DNA of 64,000 nt from Maribacter_C sp947494565. GTDB lineage: Bacteria > Bacteroidota > Bacteroidia > Flavobacteriales > Flavobacteriaceae. The notes beneath the pieces are model-generated. The model made no database searches and was not told the DNA's origin. It saw only the letters and a list, made by a program, of their open reading frames with translations. The position numbers and the translations under genes were made by a program. Positions 36,251-44,641 of this stretch are shown here, piece by piece (within the stretch, counting starts at the first letter, position 1; each line of letters starts with the position of its first letter). The stretch lies in assembly GCF_047345415.1 (NCBI RefSeq), contig NZ_JBLFEP010000002.1, positions 310,001-374,000 on the forward strand, read 5' to 3'.

Positions 36251-36334
36251 CTATTTCTCAACGTATGGTTTGACCGCCATGGAAAATACATAAGCTGCAA
36301 CGTAAATAAATAATATGATAAGATATTTGTCCAT
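36251..36334 (-). CDS. candidate 27-residue single-helix membrane peptide
   Basis: The minus-strand ATG at 36334 opens a 27-codon frame reading MDKYLIILFIYVAAYVFSMA then VKPYVEK and a stop. It is a single hydrophobic helix with a short charged tail, a common form of tiny membrane proteins. The surrounding region has no other candidate gene on this strand except the 55-residue ORF upstream at 36509-36676. The ribosome site is weak; coding is plausible but not proven. Confidence 0.4.
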   Translation of the reverse strand: MDKYLIILFIYVAAYVFSMAVKPYVEK

Positions 36335-36508
36335 GCCCCGATAGTTGTTAGAGTATATACGCTACTACTAACGCAAAAAGATTACGCTTAGTGCAAATAA
36401 AGGCAGAAAATACCGATAAAAGTGATAACATTAACGATAATTAACACATTTTGAGTCTATTTAACCAATTTTGACATGATGGGATAGTAATCTATCAAGA
36501 ACCATAGA

Positions 36509-36676
36509 TTAGAATAAATAACTCATAACACTTTCCCTGATTTGATGGAAATTAATGTGCCATTGAGGACGTATGGATTTCTTCGTATTTCTTTCCGGGC
36601 CAAAAAATGTAAACGCTAGTTTAGCAACAAACATCAATGTGAAATAGCCGATTATGGTGTAAAAGTATGCGGTCAT
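36509..36676 (-). CDS. candidate 55-residue membrane protein
   Basis: The minus-strand ATG at 36676 opens a 55-codon frame with an N-terminal hydrophobic helix (MTAYFYTIIGYFTLMFVAKL) and a charged, His-rich soluble tail (FFGPERNTKKSIRPQWHINF...ESVMSYLF). Helix-then-basic-tail organisation and the absence of better candidates support coding. I recognise no family. It lies upstream of the 27-residue ORF on the same strand, with about 170 bases between. Confidence 0.45.
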   Translation of the reverse strand: MTAYFYTIIGYFTLMFVAKLAFTFFGPERNTKKSIRPQWHINFHQIRESVMSYLF

Positions 36677-36778
36677 ATATAAAGAACGTTGAGTGTAGGC
36701 CGTATCTTACATCGGTAGTATGCAGTATGTCGAAAAAGTGCTAACTTTTCGATGAAGTGCGTTTTGGGATTTAAATCT

Positions 36779-36812
36779 TCGATGAACTACCTTATCTGCT
36801 GTAGTTCATCGA
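36779..36812 (+). other. perfect 12-bp hairpin upstream of the TrpB-like gene
   Basis: TCGATGAACTAC (36779-36790) and GTAGTTCATCGA (36801-36812) are perfect complements with a 10-base loop, followed by TGTTTTATTT. A related half-arm TCGATGAAGTGC occurs just upstream near 36748. It may be a terminator or attenuator, or a dyad operator, for the gene starting at 36867. Confidence 0.5.
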
Positions 36813-36866
36813 TGTTTTATTTAAAAAAGGCCTTCGTATATTTAGTACAAACAAATCAATAGCTAG

Positions 36867-38234
36867 ATGAAACAACGAAAATTTATACTTGAGGAAAATG
36901 AGATACCGGAGTACTGGTACAATATTGTGGCCGATATGCCGAACAAACCTTTACCTCCCCTGCACCCAGGTACGTTAGAGCCTATCGGACCAGATGCCCT
37001 AGCACCACTATTTCCGATGGCCTTGATCGAACAAGAGGTAAGTACTGAAAAGTGGATTGAAATTCCGGATGAGGTGCGAAACATCTATTCGCTCTGGCGA
37101 CCCACACCTTTATATCGGGCACATAGTCTTGAAAAGGCTTTGGATACCCCTGCGAAAATCTACTATAAATATGAAGGGGTAAGCCCTTCGGGATCTCACA
37201 AACCGAATACCGCGGTTCCCCAAGCGTATTATAGCAAACAGGAAGGAGTAAAAAAAATAACAACGGAAACCGGTGCGGGCCAGTGGGGAAGTGCACTGAG
37301 TTTTGCCTGTCAGCATTTCGATATTGAATGTGACGTATATATGGTAAAGCTCTCGTATGAACACAAACCGTACAGAAAATCGATGATGAATGCTTGGGGA
37401 GCGAATGTCTTTGCCTCGCCGACAAACTTGACCCAAGCCGGACGAAACATTTTAGAGGCCGATCCCAATAGCCCGGGATCTCTTGGCATTGCTATTTCCG
37501 AAGCTGTCGAGATGGCCGCGCAGCGTGAAGACACCAAGTATGCCCTAGGAAGCGTTTTAAACCATGTAAAACTACACCAGACTATAATTGGTCAAGAAGC
37601 CATCAAACAGATGGAAAAAGCCGGGGATATGCCCGATATCGTTATAGCTCCTTTTGGGGGAGGTTCTAATTTTGCCGGATTGGCTTTTCCATTCCTACGA
37701 CTAAATATAGATGAAGGTCGTACCATTAGATGTATTGCCAGTGAGCCTACTTCCTGCCCTAAGCTTACTAGGGGGGTATTTCGATATGATTTCGGCGACA
37801 CCGGCGGAATGACACCTCTACTGCCTATGTATACGCTAGGGCATGATTTTGTGCCCGCACCGATACACGCAGGCGGATTACGATATCACGGTGCTGGGGT
37901 TATTGTGAGCCAGCTCTTAAGGGATGGATTGATCGAAGCGGTCGCACATGATAATCTGGAAGTGTTCGAAGCAGGAGTGCTCTTTGCCAAAACCGAAGGA
38001 ATAATTCCGGCTCCAGAAGCTACACACGGAATTGCTACGGTAATTGCGGAAGCTAAAAAATGCAAGGAAGAAGGGAAGTCAAAGACTATACTATTCAACC
38101 TATGTGGGCATGGTAACTTTGACATGAAAGCCTATGACGACTACTTTGGTGGGAAAATCGTGAAGCACGAATTATCGCAAGAAGAAATCAACGCCTCCAT
38201 AGCCCAACTGAATACCCCGGAAATTCCTTCCTGA
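36867..38234 (+). CDS. TrpB2-type tryptophan synthase beta-like protein
   Basis: A 455-residue PLP-dependent enzyme of the TrpB2 clade. The N-terminus has the extra helical segment of TrpB2 (MKQRKFILEENEIPEYWYNI, then PLPPLHPGTLEPIGPDAL). The PLP-Lys motif is GSHKPNTAVPQAYY, followed by TTETGAGQWGSALSFACQ and the glycine loop APFGGGSNFAGLAF. It condenses indole with serine to make tryptophan, usually independent of TrpA. No other trp gene is nearby, so it stands alone, as is usual for TrpB2. Confidence 0.92.
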   Translation: MKQRKFILEENEIPEYWYNIVADMPNKPLPPLHPGTLEPIGPDALAPLFPMALIEQEVSTEKWIEIPDEVRNIYSLWRPTPLYRAHSLEKALDTPAKIYYKYEGVSPSGSHKPNTAVPQAYYSKQEGVKKITTETGAGQWGSALSFACQHFDIECDVYMVKLSYEHKPYRKSMMNAWGANVFASPTNLTQAGRNILEADPNSPGSLGIAISEAVEMAAQREDTKYALGSVLNHVKLHQTIIGQEAIKQMEKAGDMPDIVIAPFGGGSNFAGLAFPFLRLNIDEGRTIRCIASEPTSCPKLTRGVFRYDFGDTGGMTPLLPMYTLGHDFVPAPIHAGGLRYHGAGVIVSQLLRDGLIEAVAHDNLEVFEAGVLFAKTEGIIPAPEATHGIATVIAEAKKCKEEGKSKTILFNLCGHGNFDMKAYDDYFGGKIVKHELSQEEINASIAQLNTPEIPS

Positions 38235-38259
38235 AGGCAGAGGGTATAAATAAATCGAA

Positions 38260-38285
38260 AAAGAGCTTCCCAGGGGAAGCTCTTT
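38260..38285. terminator. bidirectional terminator
   Basis: An 11-bp perfect stem AAAGAGCTTCC / GGAAGCTCTTT with a four-base loop, with T-rich sequence on both sides. It lies between the convergent TrpB-like gene and the TIM-barrel gene and can serve both. Confidence 0.88.
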
Positions 38286-38310
38286 TATTTTCCTTTTAGA
38301 ATCGAATTCA

Positions 38311-39225
38311 CTACATAAAAGCATCTACCTCCTTATAGGCATCGATGACAGCTTGCTCACCTGCTTTTCCTTCTTTGGAATTGCCGTGTTCCATACCAAG
38401 CACCCCTTCAAAGCCTTTTTCATGAATCCACTTGAAGACATTCTTATAATTGATTTCCCCTGTAGTAGGTTCTTTTCGCCCTGGATTATCACCGATTTGA
38501 ATATAGGCGATTTCATCCCAGGTAAGCCCCATATTGTGAATCAGATGTCCTTCTGTCTTTTGCAAATGATAGATGTCGTACAGTATTTTACAGGCGGGGC
38601 TAGCGACACCTTTGCAGATCATATAGGTTTGATCCGAATTTTGCAAATAGAGATCCGGAGAATCGGATAGGGGCTCCAACACCATGACCAAGCCATGTGG
38701 TTCAAAAATCTCAGCGCCCCTTTTTAAGGCTTCAATGACGTTGGCATCTTGAACGCCGATGGGCAATTTTCTTTCAAAACCTCCCGGTACGACGGTCATC
38801 CATTTGGCATTGACCCTTTTGGCCACTTCTACAGCTCTTTTACATCCGTCGAGAAAGATATCGAGATATTCCTTTTTACCTGCAGCAAGGGTATTGGCCA
38901 TGTTGCCTCCTTTATCCACTACAAAAACGCCCATGGTCATCCCGCGTTTTGCTAAGGTTTCACCCATTTTGGTCTGTAGGGCCACATCGCGTTTCATCAT
39001 CCCGTTATCTTCGAACGCCGTAAAACCTTGATCGGCCATGAAATTGATCTGGTCGATGGGGTCAACACCTACATGATTCTTGAACATCCCTAAATGCGGG
39101 GCATAGTTAAGGTTGAATTGATGTGCTGCCGTGGTATTTGGGGTTTTGGCATACGAGAATGCACCGCCCAAGGATAGTGCTCCACCGGTCATGACCGTCT
39201 TTTGAATAAAACTTCTTCTTCTCAT
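38311..39225 (-). CDS. Tat-exported sugar isomerase/epimerase (TIM barrel, hydroxypyruvate-isomerase-like)
   Basis: A 304-residue xylose-isomerase-like TIM barrel protein. The start ATG at 39225 gives a twin-arginine leader (MRRRSFIQKTVMTGGALSLG). Barrel motifs include FMADQGFTAFEDNGMM, the metal-ligand Glu in VMVLEPLSDSPDLYL, YDIYHLQKTEGHLI and GVLGMEHGNS near the end. Related families isomerise or epimerise sugars and keto-sugars. The gene follows the hitchhiker subunit and GMC flavoprotein in an operon (10-base gap), suggesting a periplasmic step on a keto-sugar. Confidence 0.88.
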   Translation of the reverse strand: MRRRSFIQKTVMTGGALSLGGAFSYAKTPNTTAAHQFNLNYAPHLGMFKNHVGVDPIDQINFMADQGFTAFEDNGMMKRDVALQTKMGETLAKRGMTMGVFVVDKGGNMANTLAAGKKEYLDIFLDGCKRAVEVAKRVNAKWMTVVPGGFERKLPIGVQDANVIEALKRGAEIFEPHGLVMVLEPLSDSPDLYLQNSDQTYMICKGVASPACKILYDIYHLQKTEGHLIHNMGLTWDEIAYIQIGDNPGRKEPTTGEINYKNVFKWIHEKGFEGVLGMEHGNSKEGKAGEQAVIDAYKEVDAFM

Positions 39226-39235
39226 GGTCAAAACC

Positions 39236-39883
39236 TTAGAGAGACCATGCTTTGCCACCGGTCAATTCCTGTAGGTCACCACAACCGATATACTCGCCGG
39301 GTACAGGTAGATAGGCCAAAACTTCTTCTCCCACATATTCCGAGGTCTTGTATCCCATAATGGTCAATCCTCTCAAACTATGGGCAAACGCATGACTCGC
39401 TACCTCATCATCGAGCAAGGCTTCTTTACCTTCTGCTATAGCTTCATTATAGGTCGTCACGGCCTCCATATTTTTGGTTTCCTCTTCTTTGGAGATTTTC
39501 AACGTACTGGCCAACGTCTTTTCGAGTTCTTCCGAGCTCAGGTCTCCTGCTTTTTCCTTTCCAGCAGCTTTCGTTGCTTTCTCCATAAAACGACCCATTG
39601 CCATTTTGGTAAATTTCTGTTGTTCTTCGTCCCCTACTTCGTTGATGAATCTATCGATAAAGAGGTTCACTTGAACCTCAGAGGCCGAAGGCGTATCGGT
39701 TTTCGGCAAAATGATATCTACCAATTTGGTCAAGACCGATCCTTCTTCCATACTGAAAAAATCAGGAGTCCATTCCATAACCGGATCGCTCTTACAACTT
39801 TGCATGAGACTGATGAGGGTGGGTGTTGCCACGGTATATCCCATGGCCAGCCCCATATTTCTGAGTGCTTTTCTTCTATCCAT
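39236..39883 (-). CDS. gluconate 2-dehydrogenase subunit 3-like protein (Tat hitchhiker subunit)
   Basis: A 215-residue protein of the gluconate 2-dehydrogenase subunit 3 family. It has a twin-arginine-like leader (MDRRKALRNMGLAMGYTVAT) with a Cys (LMQSCKSD) that could be a lipobox, followed by the family's helical core (SVLTKLVDIILPKTDTPSAS, VNLFIDRFINEVG). In related FAD-glucose and glucoside 3-dehydrogenases, this small subunit carries the Tat signal and escorts the FAD subunit across the membrane. Its start overlaps the GMC stop by one base (TAATG-type), so the two are translated together. Confidence 0.9.
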   Translation of the reverse strand: MDRRKALRNMGLAMGYTVATPTLISLMQSCKSDPVMEWTPDFFSMEEGSVLTKLVDIILPKTDTPSASEVQVNLFIDRFINEVGDEEQQKFTKMAMGRFMEKATKAAGKEKAGDLSSEELEKTLASTLKISKEEETKNMEAVTTYNEAIAEGKEALLDDEVASHAFAHSLRGLTIMGYKTSEYVGEEVLAYLPVPGEYIGCGDLQELTGGKAWSL

Positions 39884-41601
39884 TATATATTTCCTTTTTT
39901 AAGTTCTTGTGCGGCATGGTTGGCCGCTCTTGCTGTAAAAGCCATATAGGTCAAAGATGGATTCACACAACTGGCCGAGGTCATGAACGATCCATCGGTG
40001 ACATAGACGTTTGGCACATCATGAAGCGCATTGTTTCCATTAAGAACGGAAGTCTTTCGGTTACGTCCCATACGGGCGGTTCCCATTTCATGAATTCCAA
40101 GTCCTAAGGCAGTTTCCCTATCGAAAGGTTCAACATCTTTCAATCCGGCTTTCGTGAGCATATCAACTGCGGACTGCATCATGTCTTTACGCATGTTCAA
40201 TTCGTTTTCTTTGAATTCCGCGTCAAAGGTGGCAGTAGGTAGTCCCCACTGATCTAATTTGTCATAGTCTAAAGTAAATCGGTTGTCTTCATAAGGTAAT
40301 ACTTCACCGAAGCCACCCATGCCAAAGGTCCATCCTCCTGGTTTAAGGATAGCGTCTTTTAGATCCTTACCATGAGAGAGTTCGGCTATGGATTCCTCCC
40401 AATTGCCACGTCTAGCACCACCTTGATATCCAAAGCCCCTTTTATAATCTGTTCTATTACTGTCGCCGCCCAAGTTCCTGAACCTTGGCAGGTATATTCC
40501 GTTCGGCTTTCTTCCCTTATAGTATTTGTCGGCGAAGCCTTCAAATTTTCCACCAGCGCCAACGCCTAAATGGTGGTCCATGATATTACGACCTAATTGA
40601 TCAGAATCATTGCCCATTCCATTCGGAAAACGATCTGATTTCGATTGCATTAAAATCGATGTCGATGCCACAGCGGAAGCACAAAGAAAAATAACCTTTG
40701 CCTTGAATTCGAAAGTTTCCTTAGTCACGCGATCGATGACTTTAACACCTGTTGCCCTTTTCGTGTCTGGATCGTACATAACCTCATGAACAATAGAATC
40801 GGGTCTAAGCGTCATGTTGCCCGTTGCTTCTGCAGCCGGCAAAGTAGATGAGAGACTGCTAAAATAAGCCCCGAAAGGACAACCGCGAATACATCTGTTT
40901 CTGAATTGGCACCTTGTTCGGCCATCACCATCAAATTGCTTATCACTATTGATGTGGGCAACCCGGCCTGCCGTAACTACTCGCCCATCAAAATTTTCAG
41001 CTACTTTTTCGCGAACATGCTGTTCAACACAATTCAACTCCATCATGGGTTCAAATTGGCCGTCGGGCAATTGGGGCAGTCCCAATGTTTCTCCGGTTAC
41101 GCCTATATAGGATTCCACTTTATCGTACCAAGGTGCGATATCTTTATAACGTACGGGCCAATCAACACCATGACCATCGCTTAGGTTGGCCTTGAAATCG
41201 ATATCGCTCCAACGATAGCTATGACGGCCCCATTGAAGAGATCGTCCTCCGACGTGATACCCACGCATCCAATCAAAACGCTTGATTTCATTATAGGGAT
41301 GTTCCAAATCGTTCACGAACCACATATGGCTGGCCGCGTTCGTGGTGTAACCTGTTCTATGTTGCTTTTCTTGCTTGGCAACCATTTCTTGGGTAGGCTG
41401 CCCACCATTGGGGAAATCCCAAGGGTCTAAGTTGGCCGTTTCATAATCGTCACGGTGCTTAACCATTCTACCACGTTCAAGTACAAGGGTCTTTAATCCG
41501 TTCTCACATAATTCTTTGGCGGCCCAGCCCCCACTTATTCCCGTTCCTACAACTATGGCATCATACGATTCCGCTTCTTGGTTGTAATAAAATTTACTCA
41601 T
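39883..41601 (-). CDS. GMC-family FAD oxidoreductase, glucoside-3-dehydrogenase-like (GMC1)
   Basis: A 572-residue flavoprotein with the FAD-binding GxGxxG in YDAIVVGTGISGGWAAKEL (residues 19-24). A cysteine triad C231-x5-C237-x3-C241 (CQFRNRCIRGCPFGAYFSS) matches the Fe-S-binding segment of FAD-glucose/glucoside 3-dehydrogenase catalytic subunits. The catalytic pair is His504 (GIHEMGTARMG) and Asn547 (SCVNPSLTYMA). It has no signal peptide, consistent with export by the subunit-3 partner downstream. It should oxidise a sugar hydroxyl, likely C3 of a glycoside, and pass electrons on; no cytochrome gene is adjacent. It is one of three paralogs here. Confidence 0.9.
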   Translation of the reverse strand: MSKFYYNQEAESYDAIVVGTGISGGWAAKELCENGLKTLVLERGRMVKHRDDYETANLDPWDFPNGGQPTQEMVAKQEKQHRTGYTTNAASHMWFVNDLEHPYNEIKRFDWMRGYHVGGRSLQWGRHSYRWSDIDFKANLSDGHGVDWPVRYKDIAPWYDKVESYIGVTGETLGLPQLPDGQFEPMMELNCVEQHVREKVAENFDGRVVTAGRVAHINSDKQFDGDGRTRCQFRNRCIRGCPFGAYFSSLSSTLPAAEATGNMTLRPDSIVHEVMYDPDTKRATGVKVIDRVTKETFEFKAKVIFLCASAVASTSILMQSKSDRFPNGMGNDSDQLGRNIMDHHLGVGAGGKFEGFADKYYKGRKPNGIYLPRFRNLGGDSNRTDYKRGFGYQGGARRGNWEESIAELSHGKDLKDAILKPGGWTFGMGGFGEVLPYEDNRFTLDYDKLDQWGLPTATFDAEFKENELNMRKDMMQSAVDMLTKAGLKDVEPFDRETALGLGIHEMGTARMGRNRKTSVLNGNNALHDVPNVYVTDGSFMTSASCVNPSLTYMAFTARAANHAAQELKKGNI

Positions 41602-41618
41602 GTATTGAATTGTTTAGT

Positions 41619-41629
41619 CCCTAAATTTA
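41619..41629 (-). promoter_or_regulatory. TAAATTTAGGG element upstream of GMC1
   Basis: Minus-strand TAAATTTAGGG (plus CCCTAAATTTA) lies 17 bases before the GMC1 start. It differs by one base from the paired TAAATATAGGG elements at 49834-49897 before GMC3. It may be a shared promoter or operator. Confidence 0.4.
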
Positions 41630-41703
41630 TTAAATAATAAATTAATTTTCTACTTTTAAAAACTATTCTTGTTGCCTAAAACTAAGGGTTTTGTGATAAT
41701 CTG

Positions 41704-41718
41704 TTGCGAATTTCGCAA
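41704..41718. promoter_or_regulatory. 15-bp palindrome in the GMC1/isomerase divergent promoter region
   Basis: TTGCGAA-T-TTCGCAA is a perfect 7-bp dyad with a single central base, between the divergent GMC1 operon and the isomerase gene at 41832. Its form is that of a LacI/GntR-type operator. No cognate regulator is encoded in the window. Confidence 0.4.
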
Positions 41719-41831
41719 TTGAAAAAATCAAGGGTTGGTAAGAAAAAATGGTAATAACTTGATAGCTAAGTCTTAAGGTGCGCGTACCGTAAGGAAATTC
41801 AAAGAAAAATAAACGATATAAACCTGAACCA

Positions 41832-42824
41832 ATGAAAAGAAGAATTTTTATCCGTAATAGCTCGCAAGCCGGGGTTGCCCTAGCCCTTATGGGAGGATAT
41901 GCTTGTAAAGAAAACAAGAAAGCAGAGGCGGAAAGCACCGAAGAAGTGAAGAGCACATCTGATATCGCCGAGCCTTTCTTCGAGTTATCACTCGCGCAAT
42001 GGTCTATTCATAAAATGATACGAGAAGATGGAGTGGATCCGTACTCCTTTGCGGAAAAAGCAAAAAACTGGGGGTTTACAGGTCTTGAATATGTCAGCCA
42101 ACTGTACAATCCAGAACTCTCCGATGCGAATTATTCCGAAGAGGCCATGGCCGCTTTTGTAGAGAAATCGAATGCTGCGGCAAAAGAGCACGGCCTGCAG
42201 AACGTATTGATCATGATCGACGGACAGGGCAATCTGGCAGTGAATGACGAGGCCGAACGTGATGAGACCGTCGAGAAGCACAAAAAATGGGTCGATGCGG
42301 CCGCAGCTATGGGCTGCCATGCGATACGTGTTAACCTCAATGGCAGTATGGAGCCCGAAGAGTGGAAGGCCAGTGCCATAGATGGACTTACCAAACTGTG
42401 CACCTATGCCAAGACCAAGAATATCAACGTCTTGGTAGAGAACCACGGCGGTTTGTCTTCGAATGGTGCTTTGCATGCAGAGGTCATGAAAGCGGTTAAT
42501 CTAGACAATTGTGGAACCTTACCTGACTTTGGTAATTTCTGTATTACTAGAAATGAGGATCGAAGCTGTAAAGAAGAATATGATAAGTATAAAGGGGTCG
42601 CTGAATTGATGCCTTACGCAAAGGCGGTAAGTGCGAAATCCAATGACTTTAACGAAGACGGAACCGCCATTGGAATCGACTACACCAAAATGCTTCAGAT
42701 GGTAAAGGATGCTGGGTATACGAGTTATATCGGTGTGGAATATGAAGGAAGTGTTCTCGGTGAAGAAGCGGGAATCAAAGCCACTAGAGATCTGATGCTC
42801 AAAGTCGCCAAAGAGTTGAGTTGA
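41832..42824 (+). CDS. exported sugar isomerase/epimerase (TIM barrel), probable lipoprotein
   Basis: A 330-residue xylose-isomerase-like TIM barrel protein. It begins with MKRRIFIRNSSQAGVALALM followed by GGYAC, reading as a twin-arginine-like leader ending in a lipobox Cys near residue 25. The barrel shows WGFTGLEYVSQLY, MIDGQGNLAVND, VLVENHGGLSSNGALHAE (metal ligands) and YIGVEYEGSVLGEEAGIKAT. It is divergent from the GMC1 operon. Together with the other two isomerases this suggests successive or compartment-specific keto-sugar conversions. Confidence 0.87.
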   Translation: MKRRIFIRNSSQAGVALALMGGYACKENKKAEAESTEEVKSTSDIAEPFFELSLAQWSIHKMIREDGVDPYSFAEKAKNWGFTGLEYVSQLYNPELSDANYSEEAMAAFVEKSNAAAKEHGLQNVLIMIDGQGNLAVNDEAERDETVEKHKKWVDAAAAMGCHAIRVNLNGSMEPEEWKASAIDGLTKLCTYAKTKNINVLVENHGGLSSNGALHAEVMKAVNLDNCGTLPDFGNFCITRNEDRSCKEEYDKYKGVAELMPYAKAVSAKSNDFNEDGTAIGIDYTKMLQMVKDAGYTSYIGVEYEGSVLGEEAGIKATRDLMLKVAKELS

Positions 42825-42900
42825 ATCGAATATACCGAAAATTCAAGGACATATAGATCCTGATACTCCCCAACTTTAGTTCAGAAATAGAAACCATTTG

Positions 42901-43344
42901 ATGAAAGTCTTTTTTAACCAACTATTCGATTACAATTTTTATTGCAATAAACAATTGATCGAAACCTGTGCTACCCTTGAACACACGCCTGAAAAAAGTA
43001 AAAAGCTCTTCAGTCATATTTTAAATGCGCATCATCGGTGGAATGCCATTTTGCAGGGCACGGCGCCACAGTATGAGGTGTCTCAAACACATGAGCTCCA
43101 CGCGTGGCATGATATTCATTATGAGAACCAAAGAAGTTCCTTTGAAATTACAAGGAATGCGGATGATTTTGAAAAGCGCTTTAATTACGAAAACGCTGAC
43201 GGAAGGTATTTTACGAATACCCTGCAAGACGTACTTTTTCATATCATCAATCACTCGGCACACCACCGCGGTCAGATTTTAATGGATTTCCGTGCGAACG
43301 ATATAACACCCCTAGATTTGGATTACATCGTATACAAACGATAA
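42901..43344 (+). CDS. DinB-family protein
   Basis: A 147-residue four-helix-bundle protein. The metal-binding His positions are visible in LFSHILNAHHRWNAI and in FHIINHSAHHRGQILMDF, with a DYNFYCNKQLIE helix at the start, as in DinB/YfiT-like hydrolases or thiol transferases. Substrate unknown. I take the ATG at 42901 rather than the adjacent TTG 42898. It sits between the isomerase and the importer, 10 bases upstream of the latter, so may be co-transcribed. Confidence 0.85.
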   Translation: MKVFFNQLFDYNFYCNKQLIETCATLEHTPEKSKKLFSHILNAHHRWNAILQGTAPQYEVSQTHELHAWHDIHYENQRSSFEITRNADDFEKRFNYENADGRYFTNTLQDVLFHIINHSAHHRGQILMDFRANDITPLDLDYIVYKR

Positions 43345-43354
43345 GCTAAAGCCC

Positions 43355-44584
43355 ATGAATACTAAAGTAAAGGCACAGCTTTCCATAATGATGTTCTTGG
43401 AATTCTTTATTTGGGGAGGGTGGTTCGTAACCTTGGGTTCTTTTCTAGGCTACAATCTGAACGCAACAGGGGCGCAGTCTGCCATGGCTTACTCCACTCA
43501 GTCATGGGGGGCCATTGTCGCCCCGTTCATCATAGGCTTGATTGCTGACCGTTTTTTTAATGCCGAGCGAATTCTAGGGGCCTTGCATCTTATCGGAGCT
43601 GTCTTAATGTATCAAATGCATCAAGCTGCCGATTTTTCGGCCTTTTATCCATATGTGTTGGGCTATATGATCGCCTATATGCCTACTTTGGCATTGGTCA
43701 ATTCGGTCTCCTTTAATCAAATGAAAAATCCAGCGAAAGAGTTTCCCCTTATTCGTGTTTTCGGTACTGCTGGCTGGATTATTGCCGGTTGGGTCATTAG
43801 TTTAGGATTTCATTGGGATGCGATTGAGCGTATTCAAGAAGGGGCGCTTTCGAACACCTTTTTGATGGTGGCCATCGCTTCTCTCGTACTTGGGTTGTTC
43901 AGTTTTACCTTACCCAAAACGCCACCTAGGGTCGATAAAAATGAAAAGGTGACCTTATCCGATATTCTCGGATTGGATGCCTTAAAGTTGTTGCGTGACA
44001 AAAACTTCTTGATTTTCTTTATTTCATCGGTTTTGATCTGTATTCCGTTGGCCTTCTATTATCAATATATTAGTCCGTTTTTAACGGAGTATGGAGTTGA
44101 AAATTCGACCACCTGGGCAGGTGTCGGTCAGATTTCCGAGGTGTTGTTTATGTTGCTTTTGCCTCTTTTCTTTACCAAGTACGGATTTAAAAAGACGATT
44201 TTATTTGGAATGTTCGCTTGGGTAGTTCGCTATGCGCTATTTGCTTTCGGTAATGCCGGTGATTTGTTTTTCACGTTGGTCATTGGCATCGCTTTGCATG
44301 GAATCTGCTATGATTTCTTTTTCGTATCGGGGCAGATATATACCGATTCCAAGGCTGGCGAGAAAGTAAAAAGTGCTGCTCAAGGTATGATAACGCTGGC
44401 CACCTATGGTGTGGGTATGTTGATCGGTTTTTGGATTGCAGGACAAATTGCGGACACCTATTTGCTTCGTGATGGCAATCACGATTGGGGTACGATTTGG
44501 CTGTATCCTGCTAGTTTTGCCTTAGTCGTTCTACTTCTTTTCACCTTTTTGTTCAAAAACGAAAAAATCGCCTATAAATCTTAG
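43355..44584 (+). CDS. MFS transporter, nucleoside:H+ symporter family
   Basis: A 409-residue membrane protein with twelve predicted helices. The N-terminus (QLSIMMFLEFFIWGGWFVTL, then SFLGYNLNATGAQSAMAYST) and GAIVAPFIIGLIADRFF are typical of the NupG/XapB (nucleoside H+ symporter) family. In Bacteroidota, members of this family are often found with Gfo/Idh/MocA and isomerase genes and may import sugars or keto-sugars rather than nucleosides. Here it precedes a Gfo/Idh/MocA gene, which supports that. Confidence 0.88.
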   Translation: MNTKVKAQLSIMMFLEFFIWGGWFVTLGSFLGYNLNATGAQSAMAYSTQSWGAIVAPFIIGLIADRFFNAERILGALHLIGAVLMYQMHQAADFSAFYPYVLGYMIAYMPTLALVNSVSFNQMKNPAKEFPLIRVFGTAGWIIAGWVISLGFHWDAIERIQEGALSNTFLMVAIASLVLGLFSFTLPKTPPRVDKNEKVTLSDILGLDALKLLRDKNFLIFFISSVLICIPLAFYYQYISPFLTEYGVENSTTWAGVGQISEVLFMLLLPLFFTKYGFKKTILFGMFAWVVRYALFAFGNAGDLFFTLVIGIALHGICYDFFFVSGQIYTDSKAGEKVKSAAQGMITLATYGVGMLIGFWIAGQIADTYLLRDGNHDWGTIWLYPASFALVVLLLFTFLFKNEKIAYKS

Positions 44585-44641
44585 AGATTTTATATATTCA
44601 TGGCACTTAAAAAGAATCATAACACTTAATACGATAGTTTC

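Larger units (their letters stand above)
36096..36866. other. intergenic region with terminator, two small ORFs and a hairpin
   Basis: This 771-base gap between nrdA and the TrpB-like gene contains the nrdA terminator (36127-36151), two small minus-strand membrane-protein frames (36251-36334 and 36509-36676), and a perfect 12-bp hairpin (36779-36812) before the TrpB-like gene. The remaining stretches are AT-rich with nothing recognisable. Confidence 0.6.
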
